The notes beneath the pieces were generated by a model. The model saw only the letters and a program-made list of their open reading frames with translations, made no database searches and had not been told where the DNA came from. DNA of 37,356 bases, taken from Desulfobacteraceae bacterium 4572_35.1. Its GTDB lineage: Bacteria; Desulfobacterota; Desulfuromonadia; Desulfuromonadales; Desulfuromonadaceae. Shown piece by piece: positions 23,644-29,732 of this stretch; the stretch's first letter is position 1, and each line of letters opens with the position of its first letter. Where the stretch lies: positions 1 through 37,356 of the forward strand of contig NBLX01000010.1 in NCBI GenBank assembly GCA_002084705.1. Direction: 5' to 3'. A program made the translations under genes and the position numbers.

Positions 23644-24200
23644 GCGTCACCCGCCAATCTGGTTAGCCAGCCAGCGATATAGAGCGGTTTTTTTTGTTTA
23701 ATGTAGTGTTGGTATGCTTCGCCTTTGAGGGCTATGAGCAGAGCTTCATGGTAGGGGCATAGGGCTACGGCTTCGATGGTGATGGGGCCAATGAGGCCAT
23801 CTACTGCGAGGGTAGTGCCTTTAAATAGCCGAGCCATTTTTTGTCGCCAACTGCTACGGCGCTGGGCGGGTATTTCACCGCCACATACTTGGTTGACAGC
23901 TCGTTGCAACATTTTGGCAGCACGGCGTGGGCTGGTATTGACTCCGAGGTCGAAAACCTTGGTTGCGATAGTTGGTACAGTGATTTTGTTAAACTTGGGA
24001 CGCACCCAGAAGTCGACACGGTAGAGGTACACAGCTTCAGCTAAACGGAGATTTTTAATATCAATTTTAGGGTAGCTGCGCTTGCTGATGCCGAAGCGTG
24101 TTTCTCCACCCGGATCTTTAGGGTCGAAAACATGGCCACCTTCATGGCGAAGTGTATAGGCGATTGCTTTGTCGAATGTTTTATCCATTGTTTTACCCAT
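23640..24200 (-). CDS. Endolysin, glycoside hydrolase 108 family
   Basis: 186 aa (or 182 from the ATG at 24188; the GGAG lies too close to the first ATG). The N-terminal GH108 motif is TLRHEGGHVFDPKDPGGETR-FGIS with the catalytic Glu of HEGG (residue 20). The C-terminal part (VDGLIGPITIEAVALCPYHE, ALLIALKGEAYQHYIKQ) is the PG_binding_3 domain. It hydrolyses N-acetylmuramic linkages of peptidoglycan. No signal peptide, so it relies on the neighbouring holin. Confidence 0.92.
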   Translation of the reverse strand: MGKTMDKTFDKAIAYTLRHEGGHVFDPKDPGGETRFGISKRSYPKIDIKNLRLAEAVYLYRVDFWVRPKFNKITVPTIATKVFDLGVNTSPRRAAKMLQRAVNQVCGGEIPAQRRSSWRQKMARLFKGTTLAVDGLIGPITIEAVALCPYHEALLIALKGEAYQHYIKQKKPLYIAGWLTRLAGDA

Positions 24201-24249
24201 GCTCCGAAATGCACAAAAGGCCGACGAATGGTCAGCGGTGCGTTAAGTT

Positions 24250-24273
24250 GAGAGGGAGCAAAAGCTCCCTCTC
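24250..24273. repeat. 10-bp perfect inverted repeat upstream of the lysis operon
   Basis: GAGAGGGAGC-AAAA-GCTCCCTCTC lies 50 nt before the endolysin start. It has no T tract in either direction. It stands in the 247-nt gap where the late promoter should be, so an operator for a late activator or a leader hairpin are both possible. The rest of the gap (24274-24405) holds no recognisable gene. Confidence 0.7.
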
Positions 24274-24405
24274 GATCAGGAGGCAATATAACGTTGGCGG
24301 CGTTGTATTGCGTATGTGGGTAATTTATTGGATTTGCGAGGTTTTTGCGTGTGGAGTTGTCAGGTTTTGGCAATCGAAGTGGGTAATTGTAAGGTTTAGT
24401 TAAGC

Positions 24406-24436
24406 AAAAACGTCTGCTATTGACTAGCAGACGTTT
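24406..24436 (-). terminator. Rho-independent terminator after the cargo operon
   Basis: A 12-bp perfect stem AAACGTCTGCTA/TAGCAGACGTTT with a 5-nt loop, followed on the minus strand by TTTTT, begins 12 nt after the stop of the membrane protein gene. It separates the early/cargo transcript from the late genes. Confidence 0.9.
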
Positions 24437-24447
24437 AAATTGCAAGT

Positions 24448-24990
24448 TTATTGTTTTGGCGCACTATTGTTTTTTTCACACCAGTGATCGAACCAACCTG
24501 CCACTCTTAGTACAGCTAATACGGCAGCAACAGCTGTGAGTAAAGAGTATACAAAACAGGTGAACCCAATAAAGGCAATGCAGCCAGTGTTTAGACTCCA
24601 TGCGCTTCCAAATAGGGCGATTGATAGTGCTACAACCTGAACGATTACAAAGTGAACGAAAGCACCATTTAAAGCCATAAAAGGTGAAATTTTCCCCTTA
24701 GTACTTCCAGAGATTAGATTCCTAAATTTTTCATCTCCGAATGCTATTAACATCGCATATCCCCCCAATGTGAACCCTAGTAGGTTGGGTAATGTCAACA
24801 AGGAAAGGGCATGCCAAGTATTTACTCTTTCTGAGGCCCAATATGGTGCACAGGCCATAGAAATTAATAAAGCGATAAATAGATATGGAGACGCTATTAG
24901 ACTTTTAAATCCCCCGTATGTAGCCCAATAAATACATAGGCTCTTTTTGAAATGTAGGAATTGTTCTTTTACGTCATCCATGTAACTCAT
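24448..24990 (-). CDS. Four-TM membrane protein of the AT-rich cargo pair
   Basis: 180 aa; the ATG at 24990 touches the TGA of the upstream gene (TGATG), with GGAG upstream. Hydrophobic segments are about residues 29-48 (LIASPYLFIALLISMACAPY), 60-85 (LSLLTLPNLLGFTLGGYAML), 108-130 (ALNGAFVHFVIVQVVALSIA) and 138-165 (IAFIGFTCFVYSLLTAVAAV). I do not recognise a family. Tight coupling to a DUF4747-like protein, low GC and location at the early/late boundary mark both as accessory cargo, plausibly superinfection exclusion or abortive defence with a membrane effector. Confidence 0.8.
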   Translation of the reverse strand: MSYMDDVKEQFLHFKKSLCIYWATYGGFKSLIASPYLFIALLISMACAPYWASERVNTWHALSLLTLPNLLGFTLGGYAMLIAFGDEKFRNLISGSTKGKISPFMALNGAFVHFVIVQVVALSIALFGSAWSLNTGCIAFIGFTCFVYSLLTAVAAVLAVLRVAGWFDHWCEKNNSAPKQ

Positions 24991-25865
24991 CACTGTCTCC
25001 GGCTTGTTAACTTACTTAAAATAGAGGCTGAATGGCTGATAAGGGCATTTAATGCGGTTGTTTTATCTGGGTTGTAACTAAATTGCTCTGTCCTTGGATG
25101 TGGATCTGTTGATTCAATGACTTGTTCATCACCTGAATAACCACGTGCATCGACTCTCCCATTCGAAATAGCAACATTCATCAATGCAATTGTTTCAGCA
25201 TCAGGCACAACACCATCTTCCCTTGGAGATGCAAGTGTTTGATTAAACTTTCTGATATGTTGCTCCTCCATTCGTTCTAAGACGTCTGCCTCAAGATCAC
25301 CGATATCATCTGAATTTGGTCTTGTGAAACTTATCTGTAAGTTGGTTAATGCGGGTATTTTCAGTATGCGGTCTATGACTTCTGTTGAAGACTCAATTTC
25401 AACATCAACTTTGCCATATTTTTTCACAATTTCTTCACATGAAAACAAACGATCAAAAAACTTTTTCCCGACAGCTGGTGAAAAAAGTCTTAAATCAAAG
25501 AATAAACGGTGACCATTTGGGTAGAAAACAAATTCGTACTCTTTTAAATTTGGCTTTTTCTCACCAGCAACCTGAGGGATTGGGTTGCCTTTTTTATCAA
25601 CGATTGGCTTTCTGTTGGCTGCATCAAACCAAGGCTGTCCTTTGTGTATCTCCATGAAACGATATATTCTTCCGTAAAATCCATTGGTTGGATCTTTCTC
25701 GTCAATTTGGTTTAAAGAATATATTGTTCCAGAATCTGAGCCATGAATTTTTACTATACGATTACTATCGTTTATTTCCTGCATCAAATCTGCATATTTT
25801 TTGTGTGTGTGTGGTTGAATTTTAAAATTCAAAATTCCTACTTTAAGTTTTCTGTCTCTTGCCAT
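24990..25865 (-). CDS. DUF4747-like protein, AT-rich cargo
   Basis: 291 aa, AGGAGG before the ATG. The N-terminus (LKVGILNFKIQPHTHKKYAD) and the segment NGFYGRIYRFMEIHKGQPWF fit the DUF4747 family as I remember it, with KEYEFVFYPNGHRLFFDLRL in the middle. No transmembrane segment. No enzymatic motif is evident. One stretch of its coding DNA (25381-25440) is only 30% G+C by count, far below neighbouring genes, so transfer is likely. It is probably the sensor or soluble partner of the membrane protein downstream. Confidence 0.75.
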   Translation of the reverse strand: MARDRKLKVGILNFKIQPHTHKKYADLMQEINDSNRIVKIHGSDSGTIYSLNQIDEKDPTNGFYGRIYRFMEIHKGQPWFDAANRKPIVDKKGNPIPQVAGEKKPNLKEYEFVFYPNGHRLFFDLRLFSPAVGKKFFDRLFSCEEIVKKYGKVDVEIESSTEVIDRILKIPALTNLQISFTRPNSDDIGDLEADVLERMEEQHIRKFNQTLASPREDGVVPDAETIALMNVAISNGRVDARGYSGDEQVIESTDPHPRTEQFSYNPDKTTALNALISHSASILSKLTSRRQ

Positions 25866-25879
25866 CTTTACCTCCTGAA

Positions 25880-25903
25880 GTTTACAAAAGCTTAATTGTA
25901 AAC
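25880..25903. promoter_or_regulatory. Inverted repeat in the leader of the cargo operon
   Basis: GTTTACAA-8 nt-TTGTAAAC lies 15 nt before the DUF4747 start, between the stop of the early HTH gene and the cargo Shine-Dalgarno. The form fits a dimeric-regulator operator or a small leader hairpin. Its own regulator is not identified. Confidence 0.55.
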
Positions 25904-25930
25904 CATCAAGGAGGGTTTTGTTAGCATTTT

Positions 25931-26245
25931 TTACCCAAACAAATCTATCTGACGCGGATCAACGGCATTCACCCGCTCCCACGTCTGGTTTCGATCTAGG
26001 TACGAAACCAGCTCGTCATACCGAACACGGCGCGACCGACTCAGCATATAGCTATCGAGGCAAGCTGGCACAATGAGTGTTTCAGTAAGTGGATCCATTT
26101 CGTATGCGGCAACTAACCGCCAAAACGTGCGATCAGAAATACCCATGATGCGCTGGACTTCACCGGGGCCGTAACTGGCCTTTGATGGGATGTTTGAAAC
26201 TTTAAGCATCCCTTTTAATTTTTGTTCTGCCAGTTTTGCGTTCAT
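25931..26245 (-). CDS. Small HTH DNA-binding protein, last gene of the early region
   Basis: 104 aa; AAGGAGG 6 nt before the ATG. GPGEVQRIMGISDRTFWRLV is a MerR/excisionase-type helix-turn-helix, and the C-terminal half carries LSRSRRVRYDELVSYLDRNQ. Its place at the end of the early region is where Mu encodes Mor, but it is not Mor-like in sequence. It could replace Mor as middle/late activator. Its mRNA leader holds a hammerhead ribozyme whose 3' end touches the Shine-Dalgarno. Confidence 0.8.
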   Translation of the reverse strand: MNAKLAEQKLKGMLKVSNIPSKASYGPGEVQRIMGISDRTFWRLVAAYEMDPLTETLIVPACLDSYMLSRSRRVRYDELVSYLDRNQTWERVNAVDPRQIDLFG

Positions 26246-26257
26246 TGTGCCTCCTTT

Positions 26258-26321
26258 GGCTGCTCATCAGTACTGGGCCACCACGCCCAGTAGACCGGCC
26301 CCCGTAGGGGCGCGGTTTCGC
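26258..26321 (-). ncRNA. Hammerhead ribozyme HHR-C, upstream of the small HTH gene
   Basis: On the minus strand, 5' to 3': stem II half GC, then GAAA (26319-26316); stem III ACCG...CGGU with inner GCCCC/GGGGC; GUC (26295-26293), cleavage expected after the C at 26293; stem I UACUGGG/CCCAGUA with 8-nt loop CGUGGUGG; CUGAUGA (26270-26264); stem II half GC. All core nucleotides of the hammerhead are present. The loop-I UGGU can pair with GCCA of the 3' tail. The tail runs into AAGGAGG of the HTH gene, so folding and translation are physically linked. Confidence 0.88.
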
Positions 26322-26329
26322 TTTAGGTT

Positions 26330-26356
26330 CTCGAGATCACAATTTGTGATCTCGAG
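26330..26356. repeat. Perfect palindrome with ACAATTTG-type centre (P1)
   Basis: CTCGAGATCACAA-T-TTGTGATCTCGAG, 13-bp arms around one base. It shares the core ACAATTTG with the palindromes at 26453 and 26488 while its arms differ and stay complementary. It lies just 5' of HHR-C on the minus strand. Confidence 0.9.
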
Positions 26357-26371
26357 ATTTAACTAAGTAGC

Positions 26372-26387
26372 GGGAAGATTACTTCCC
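26372..26387. repeat. Short hairpin GGGAAG-ATTA-CTTCCC
   Basis: 6-bp stem with 4-nt loop, followed by AATTTG. Part of the palindrome cluster in the 281-nt gap between the small HTH gene and the ORF6N gene. Confidence 0.75.
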
Positions 26388-26392
26388 AATTT

Positions 26393-26415
26393 GCGCCGAC
26401 GAAATTCGTCGGTGC
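26393..26415. repeat. Palindrome GCGCCGACGAA / TTCGTCGGTGC
   Basis: 11-bp arms with one mismatch (G.T in RNA) around one base. Member of the same cluster of five inverted repeats. Confidence 0.8.
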
Positions 26416-26452
26416 AACCTTTTCAGCTTCGGCTTTCAATCGGCGGGTTTTC

Positions 26453-26479
26453 GAACCGGTAACAATTTGGTACCGGTTC
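26453..26479. repeat. Palindrome with ACAATTTG centre (P4)
   Basis: GAACCGGTA-ACAATTTGG-TACCGGTTC, 9-bp arms. Same central word as the palindromes at 26330 and 26488, unrelated arms. Confidence 0.85.
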
Positions 26480-26487
26480 CTTATCTT

Positions 26488-26508
26488 GAGGTGACAATTT
26501 GTCACCTC
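26488..26508. repeat. Perfect palindrome with ACAATTTG-type centre (P5)
   Basis: GAGGTGACAA-T-TTGTCACCTC, 10-bp arms around one base, 19 nt after the end of the ORF6N gene on the minus strand. Confidence 0.9.
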
Positions 26509-26526
26509 GGTCTTATCTAGTTGATT

Positions 26527-27144
26527 TTAACTAAGTTTTTCAGCTTCGGCTTTAAACCAGTTTACAATTGTGCTGGATAAGCGTCCGAGGGTTTTGCCGA
26601 TGTCTGTATCGGTGGCCCCTTGTGCTCTGGCGTTTCTCATAAAGGCCTTTTCTTCCTCGGTGAACCTCTTGCGGGTTTTCCCCTTAAGAACATCAAGTTC
26701 AAGCTCTTGGAACTCAATAAGGCGGTCTTTTTTTATAACGCAGCTATCATTCGGCAGCTCCACCATATTGACTGGTGGGGTCAGAGTTAGGGCAACACCC
26801 TGCTTGACGGCAAAATAACAACGCACCAGGCCGCGCTGAATCTTCCAGGCGTGATCATCGGTGAAGGTTTTGGTCAGTACGAGGTAGCCGGTTTCGGTCA
26901 AAAGGGTTATATCGCCAGGCGCATGCTTTGATACCGCCTCCGGGAACTGCGTACGCAATACGTCCGCAGTTGCTGTAACGCAATCTTCTCCTTCAATAAA
27001 ACGTTCACGATGCTTATTGAAAGTTCTTCGTGCAGTCCCTTCCGGCCGCTCGTGCAGTTCATCGACCATTTTGAGGGTCAGCACCGGTTGATCTTCGTAG
27101 ATCATCGGTACGATTTCTTTTCCCATAATATTGATCAGTTCCAT
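26527..27144 (-). CDS. ORF6N-domain antirepressor-like protein with C-terminal HTH
   Basis: 205 aa, AGGAGG before the ATG. The N-terminal domain (IYEDQPVLTLKMVDELHERP, RRTFNKHRERFIEGEDC, TLLTETGYLVLTKTFTDDHA, WKIQRGLVRCYFAVKQG) is the ORF6N/KilA-N-associated DNA-binding module of phage antirepressors. The C-terminal 60 residues (FTEEEKAFMRNARAQGATDT, DIGKTLGRLSSTIVNWFKAE) are a resolvase-type HTH. It follows an Ash/Icd-like gene, the order of P1-type immI loci, suggesting control by a C4-like antisense RNA. The last codons (KAEAEKLS) are echoed in the non-coding gap downstream at 26417-26436. Confidence 0.87.
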   Translation of the reverse strand: MELINIMGKEIVPMIYEDQPVLTLKMVDELHERPEGTARRTFNKHRERFIEGEDCVTATADVLRTQFPEAVSKHAPGDITLLTETGYLVLTKTFTDDHAWKIQRGLVRCYFAVKQGVALTLTPPVNMVELPNDSCVIKKDRLIEFQELELDVLKGKTRKRFTEEEKAFMRNARAQGATDTDIGKTLGRLSSTIVNWFKAEAEKLS

Positions 27145-27161
27145 GGTTATGCCTCCTGTGG

Positions 27162-27677
27162 TTAGGCTGTACTGAGTTTTTCACATATAACTTCGGTTGT
27201 TGCGTTAAGCAACTGGCGAGTTTCCCACATAATGAGAGCGAGGCCGATTTGGCCATGCTCGCTAAGGCGAAACTCTTCATTGACGGCGATAGGCTGCGTG
27301 AGGGCATCGTGCAAAAATGCCAATTTGTGCGATACATCATCGAGAGAATCTTGAGGGCGGCTGTCATTGATCTGCGGGTGGGGACTACACATGATATGTG
27401 CTCCCATGCTGGGAATTAACCCTTTTTGCGCTACTAAACGCAAAAAGGGCGAGATAATCAGGTTAGTAGACCGCGCATAGGAAGCGGCGAGCCCGAAGGC
27501 TCCCTGACTACCTCGCCCAAACGGAGCGAAATAGACGGACAAAAAAACCACCAAAGCAAACACAGTGGTGGTTATTATCCACCTACGCAACGAGCTACTA
27601 AACCCGTATTGCTGGATTTTGCCAGCAACGGGGCAAGCATAGCCTTGTGCGATTTTATTTGTCAAGCTGGTTTTCAT
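27162..27677 (-). CDS. Ash/Icd-like protein, with possible second in-frame start
   Basis: 171 aa, overlapping the upstream stop (ATGA). The segment SVYFAPFGRGSQGAFGLAAS-YARSTNLI is the Ash-family signature of P4-like and other temperate phages, preceded by a hydrophobic stretch (WIITTTVFALVVFLSVYF). In P1, icd is translated ahead of ant and controlled by C4 RNA. From residue 96 a different-looking soluble segment starts (MCSPHPQINDSRPQDSLDDV); an ATG at 27392 with GGGAG upstream could make it as a 76-aa protein. The first half may be translated mainly as a coupling leader. Confidence 0.72.
   Translation of the reverse strand: MKTSLTNKIAQGYACPVAGKIQQYGFSSSLRRWIITTTVFALVVFLSVYFAPFGRGSQGAFGLAASYARSTNLIISPFLRLVAQKGLIPSMGAHIMCSPHPQINDSRPQDSLDDVSHKLAFLHDALTQPIAVNEEFRLSEHGQIGLALIMWETRQLLNATTEVICEKLSTA
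27420..27573 (-). ncRNA. Structured leader inside the ash-like gene (C4-like RNA candidate)
   Basis: Minus-strand order: an intrinsic terminator AACCACCA/TGGTGGTT with 12-nt loop followed by five Ts (27573-27541); a UUCG hairpin GAGCC-TTCG-GGCTC (27502-27489) that competes with GGCGAG/CTCGCC (27517-27512 with 27491-27486); and an 11-bp hairpin CCCTTTTTGCG/CGCAAAAAGGG (27449-27420). All lie within the ash-like reading frame. Such a mix of terminator and alternative stems is what C4-type antisense control of a downstream antirepressor needs. I could not align it to a C4 consensus, so the family is inference. Confidence 0.5.
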
Positions 27678-28441
27678 TTTTGTAATCCCTTAAAAAACGC
27701 TTTACCTTTAGCTCGATCATCATCAGACAACCCAGCCTCCACTTTTTTACGCTCTGGCCGTCTTGGCAATCGAGCAAACAAATCCTTTGGTTCAGGCCAC
27801 TTTTCAAAGTTGTTTAAAAGCTCTTTAAACCCCGCTTGAATACGACTTTGATCGACCTCTAAAATGGTGACCTTTTTCCCTATTAGGAAGTCTTCCCACA
27901 AGCCAGCGGTGACGATAACGGTATCCACTGCGGGTGCGCCTTGGCGACCTACGCCGATGAATGTGGCTAACCCTCGGCCAATCTCTTGCCGGAGCCAGTT
28001 ATCGCCAGCCCACTGGCCAAGCAAGTGGATGGCTTGGGCGCGTTTGCCTTTAGGAGCTTGCGGCTGATCCGTGGCAATGGCTACGGCCACAGTCGGCGTA
28101 ATTACCACTGTTTCGAGCACCCGCTTTAAGTAATTATGGTTCTTTAGTGGCCGATGATCGCCTTGTTGCTGTTTGGCTCGCATGGCCTCAACAGTTTCAT
28201 TGAGTGCGGTGGCCAAATGCTGCGGATCGGCGGGGATCGTCAGCACTTCGTTTACAAGCTTCAATGCTCGAGCGTTGGCTAAATCACGGCTTGAGGCTCG
28301 AAACAAGCCCAAGTAATGCACCAGCGGCTTAAACATTTGAGTGTTGCCAGCTAAGGCGACGAGCAGCTCGCGGCCAGCTTCATCTGCGGCGTAAGCCTCT
28401 AAGCTGTTTGAGCTGTGGCAAACGGGGCAACGGAGCTTCAT
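27674..28441 (-). CDS. Conserved Mu-like early protein with N-terminal CxxC motif
   Basis: 255 aa, its ATG overlapping the previous TGA. Begins MKLRCPVCHSSNSLEAY, half of a zinc ribbon, then a helical region (HYLGLFRASSRDLANARALK, LVNEVLTIPADPQHLATALN) and a basic C-terminal segment (ARLPRRPERKKVEAGLSDDD, RAKGKAFFKGL). Similar proteins accompany gemA in Mu-like phages. The function is not known; a nucleic-acid-binding early protein is likely. Confidence 0.8.
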   Translation of the reverse strand: MKLRCPVCHSSNSLEAYAADEAGRELLVALAGNTQMFKPLVHYLGLFRASSRDLANARALKLVNEVLTIPADPQHLATALNETVEAMRAKQQQGDHRPLKNHNYLKRVLETVVITPTVAVAIATDQPQAPKGKRAQAIHLLGQWAGDNWLRQEIGRGLATFIGVGRQGAPAVDTVIVTAGLWEDFLIGKKVTILEVDQSRIQAGFKELLNNFEKWPEPKDLFARLPRRPERKKVEAGLSDDDRAKGKAFFKGLQK

Positions 28442-28602
28442 TTAGAATCTCGCTTCATTGCACGATTGATCTCTTCGAGCTTAGATTCCAACCTGCTACC
28501 AGAAAGACGATCAATTAGCCCTTGCTCCCACATGAGCCTTATCAAGACATCTTTATCGTATTGTTTGCACAGTTCGTACTGAGGGAAATTCAGCAGTTTC
28601 AT
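28438..28602 (-). CDS. Small 54-aa early protein
   Basis: From an ATG at 28602 that overlaps the previous TGA (ATGA) to a TGA that overlaps the next ATG. Sequence MKLLNFPQYELCKQYDKDVL-IRLMWEQGLIDRLSGSRLES and so on, a helical protein. Double coupling at both ends makes translation very likely although it is short. No family recognised. Confidence 0.75.
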   Translation of the reverse strand: MKLLNFPQYELCKQYDKDVLIRLMWEQGLIDRLSGSRLESKLEEINRAMKRDSK

Positions 28603-28799
28603 TCAGTGCCTCGTTTGACTGTCAATTCAACTTCTAGTGGTGTCTCTTTTTGAAACATGTAGGCGAGAAAGAGTGCCATGGCAACTTCAAAGCAGTAGTG
28701 CCCTTCGAGGTTGAAATCTGCTCCTTTGAACATCACTGAATAAATTGAAAGAAACAGATAAAAGCAAAATGCAGCTATATAGTTTTTTGGTGTTTTCAT
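28599..28799 (-). CDS. Small two-TM early membrane protein
   Basis: 66 aa from the ATG at 28799, which overlaps the gemA stop at 28796. Two hydrophobic stretches (YIAAFCFYLFLSIYSVMF, residues 6-23, and CFEVAMALFLAYMF, residues 36-49). Expressed early, it could act on host membrane processes or exclusion. Function unknown. Confidence 0.72.
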   Translation of the reverse strand: MKTPKNYIAAFCFYLFLSIYSVMFKGADFNLEGHYCFEVAMALFLAYMFQKETPLEVELTVKRGTE

Positions 28800-29218
28800 C
28801 TCTCTATATCCCATCCCTCTTTTTTGCCCTGTTTGATAAGCGCAGTGATAATACCGCGTAGCTTCGTTGTATCTTTCAAAAAGGTGACGCTATCAACCTT
28901 GTACATCCGCTTGGCCAACGCATCGCCGTAGCTCCAAGGCTTATTGCCAACGGTGAGCAATGCTTCAATTTTTTTGATGTGTCGGGCGCGACTACCAGCT
29001 TGATCTGCATTCTTAGGCCGACGCTTTTGAGGCTTTGCCTTCCAGCCAAGGCTTTCAAAATGCTTGATGAGTTCAAGGCGCTCATGCCTGTTCAATTTTG
29101 CGCTTGAGTCGGTCTTCCCGTTACTGATCATGTCAATTGCAGCGCGGTAGGTGGAATCATCAAGTTGTAAATCTTTTTTAGCGATGTGGATTTTTGCCAA
29201 CAGTGGATCCATAGCCAT
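28796..29218 (-). CDS. gemA: GemA-like regulatory protein (Mu gp16, DUF1018)
   Basis: 140 aa, GAGG before the ATG. IHIAKKDLQLDDSTYRAAID, LIKHFESLGWKAKP and the C-terminal RGIITALIKQGKKEGWDI (with WSYGDALAKRMYKVDSVTFL before it) match gp16/GemA. In Mu, GemA affects host gene expression and DNA supercoiling. It is a reliable marker of the semi-essential early region. Confidence 0.92.
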   Translation of the reverse strand: MAMDPLLAKIHIAKKDLQLDDSTYRAAIDMISNGKTDSSAKLNRHERLELIKHFESLGWKAKPQKRRPKNADQAGSRARHIKKIEALLTVGNKPWSYGDALAKRMYKVDSVTFLKDTTKLRGIITALIKQGKKEGWDIER

Positions 29219-29222
29219 GGCG

Positions 29223-29423
29223 TTACCTCTTTGCTTTTATTGCGCTGACGGTTACGTCAACGATAGGGTGATGTTCAATTTCTTGGAATTGATGCAAGGG
29301 GATGATCACCTCGACACCAATGCGTAATATGGCAACTTGTTGTGCGACATCGATGTGCTTTAGCGACACCAACCCTTCGCAGTGTTGTGGCCATTCTGGT
29401 TGTTTATTCTTTTTCTTTGCCAT
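29223..29423 (-). CDS. Small early protein
   Basis: 66 aa from the ATG at 29423 (MAKKKNKQPEWPQHCEGLVS) with GGAAAAC upstream, overlapping the previous gene by 20 nt. A beta-rich small domain (SLKHIDVAQQVAILRIGVEV, IIPLHQFQEIEHHP). It lies 4 nt before gemA. No family recognised. Confidence 0.7.
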   Translation of the reverse strand: MAKKKNKQPEWPQHCEGLVSLKHIDVAQQVAILRIGVEVIIPLHQFQEIEHHPIVDVTVSAIKAKR

Positions 29424-29565
29424 GCTGTTTTCCTTTTTCACATTGGCAGTGCTGGCCATACCAAATTTGGCCAATAGCGCACAGCGCGGTATGCCCTGCG
29501 GTGATCAATGCTTCTGTTTCAATCCGCTCGGTTGCAAACAGATCGCCGCTGTATGGTTTGTTCAT
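29404..29565 (-). CDS. Small early protein with Cys-x-Cys
   Basis: 53 aa from the ATG at 29565, AGGTG upstream. Sequence MNKPYSGDLFATERIETEAL-ITAGHTALCAIGQIWYGQHC ending in a Lys-rich tail. Begins 14 nt after an intrinsic terminator, so its expression would depend on read-through or on a promoter created there. No family recognised. Confidence 0.62.
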   Translation of the reverse strand: MNKPYSGDLFATERIETEALITAGHTALCAIGQIWYGQHCQCEKGKQHGKEKE

Positions 29566-29578
29566 GGAGCACCTGTTT

Positions 29579-29623
29579 AAAAAAAAGCCCAGAGACGTGA
29601 AAGGAGGAGAAACGCCTCTGGGC
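29579..29623 (-). terminator. Rho-independent terminator just downstream of HHR-B
   Basis: On the minus strand GCCCAGAG(G), a 21-nt loop, CTCTGGGC and eight Ts. It lies within the early operon between a ribozyme (29650-29730) and the next small gene. The loop contains TCTCCTCCTTT, complementary to a strong Shine-Dalgarno. The long loop lowers efficiency, so partial attenuation is likely. Confidence 0.8.
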
Positions 29624-29649
29624 ATAACAACAATCTTGGTTTCAATCTT

Positions 29650-29730
29650 GGCTGCTCATCAGATCAGGATCGCCGCACCCTGATGACCGCGATCACCTTG
29701 CCAATGGCGGCAAAATGATCGCGGTTTCGC
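29650..29730 (-). ncRNA. Hammerhead ribozyme HHR-B, directly after a stop codon
   Basis: Minus strand 5' to 3': GC, GAAA (29728-29725), stem III ACCGCGAUCA/UGAUCGCGGU (10 bp, 29725-29716 with 29695-29686) capped by a smaller TTGCC/GGCAA hairpin, GUC (29687-29685), stem I AUCAGGG/UCCUGAU around loop UGCGGCGA, CUGAUGA (29662-29656), GC. It starts 3 nt after the TAA at 29733. Cleavage is expected between 29685 and 29684. Loop-I GGC can pair with the GCC in the tail. This copy has the longest stem III of the three. Confidence 0.9.
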
Positions 29731-29732
29731 AT

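Noticed and set aside
24041-24445. Minus-strand 134-codon reading frame between the endolysin and the cargo terminator
   Set aside because: It overlaps the endolysin gene in another frame and covers the terminator and palindrome; composition is not protein-like.
26246-26526. CRISPR array or tandem repeat in the palindrome cluster
   Set aside because: Palindromes have different arms and irregular spacing; no constant repeat and spacer lengths.
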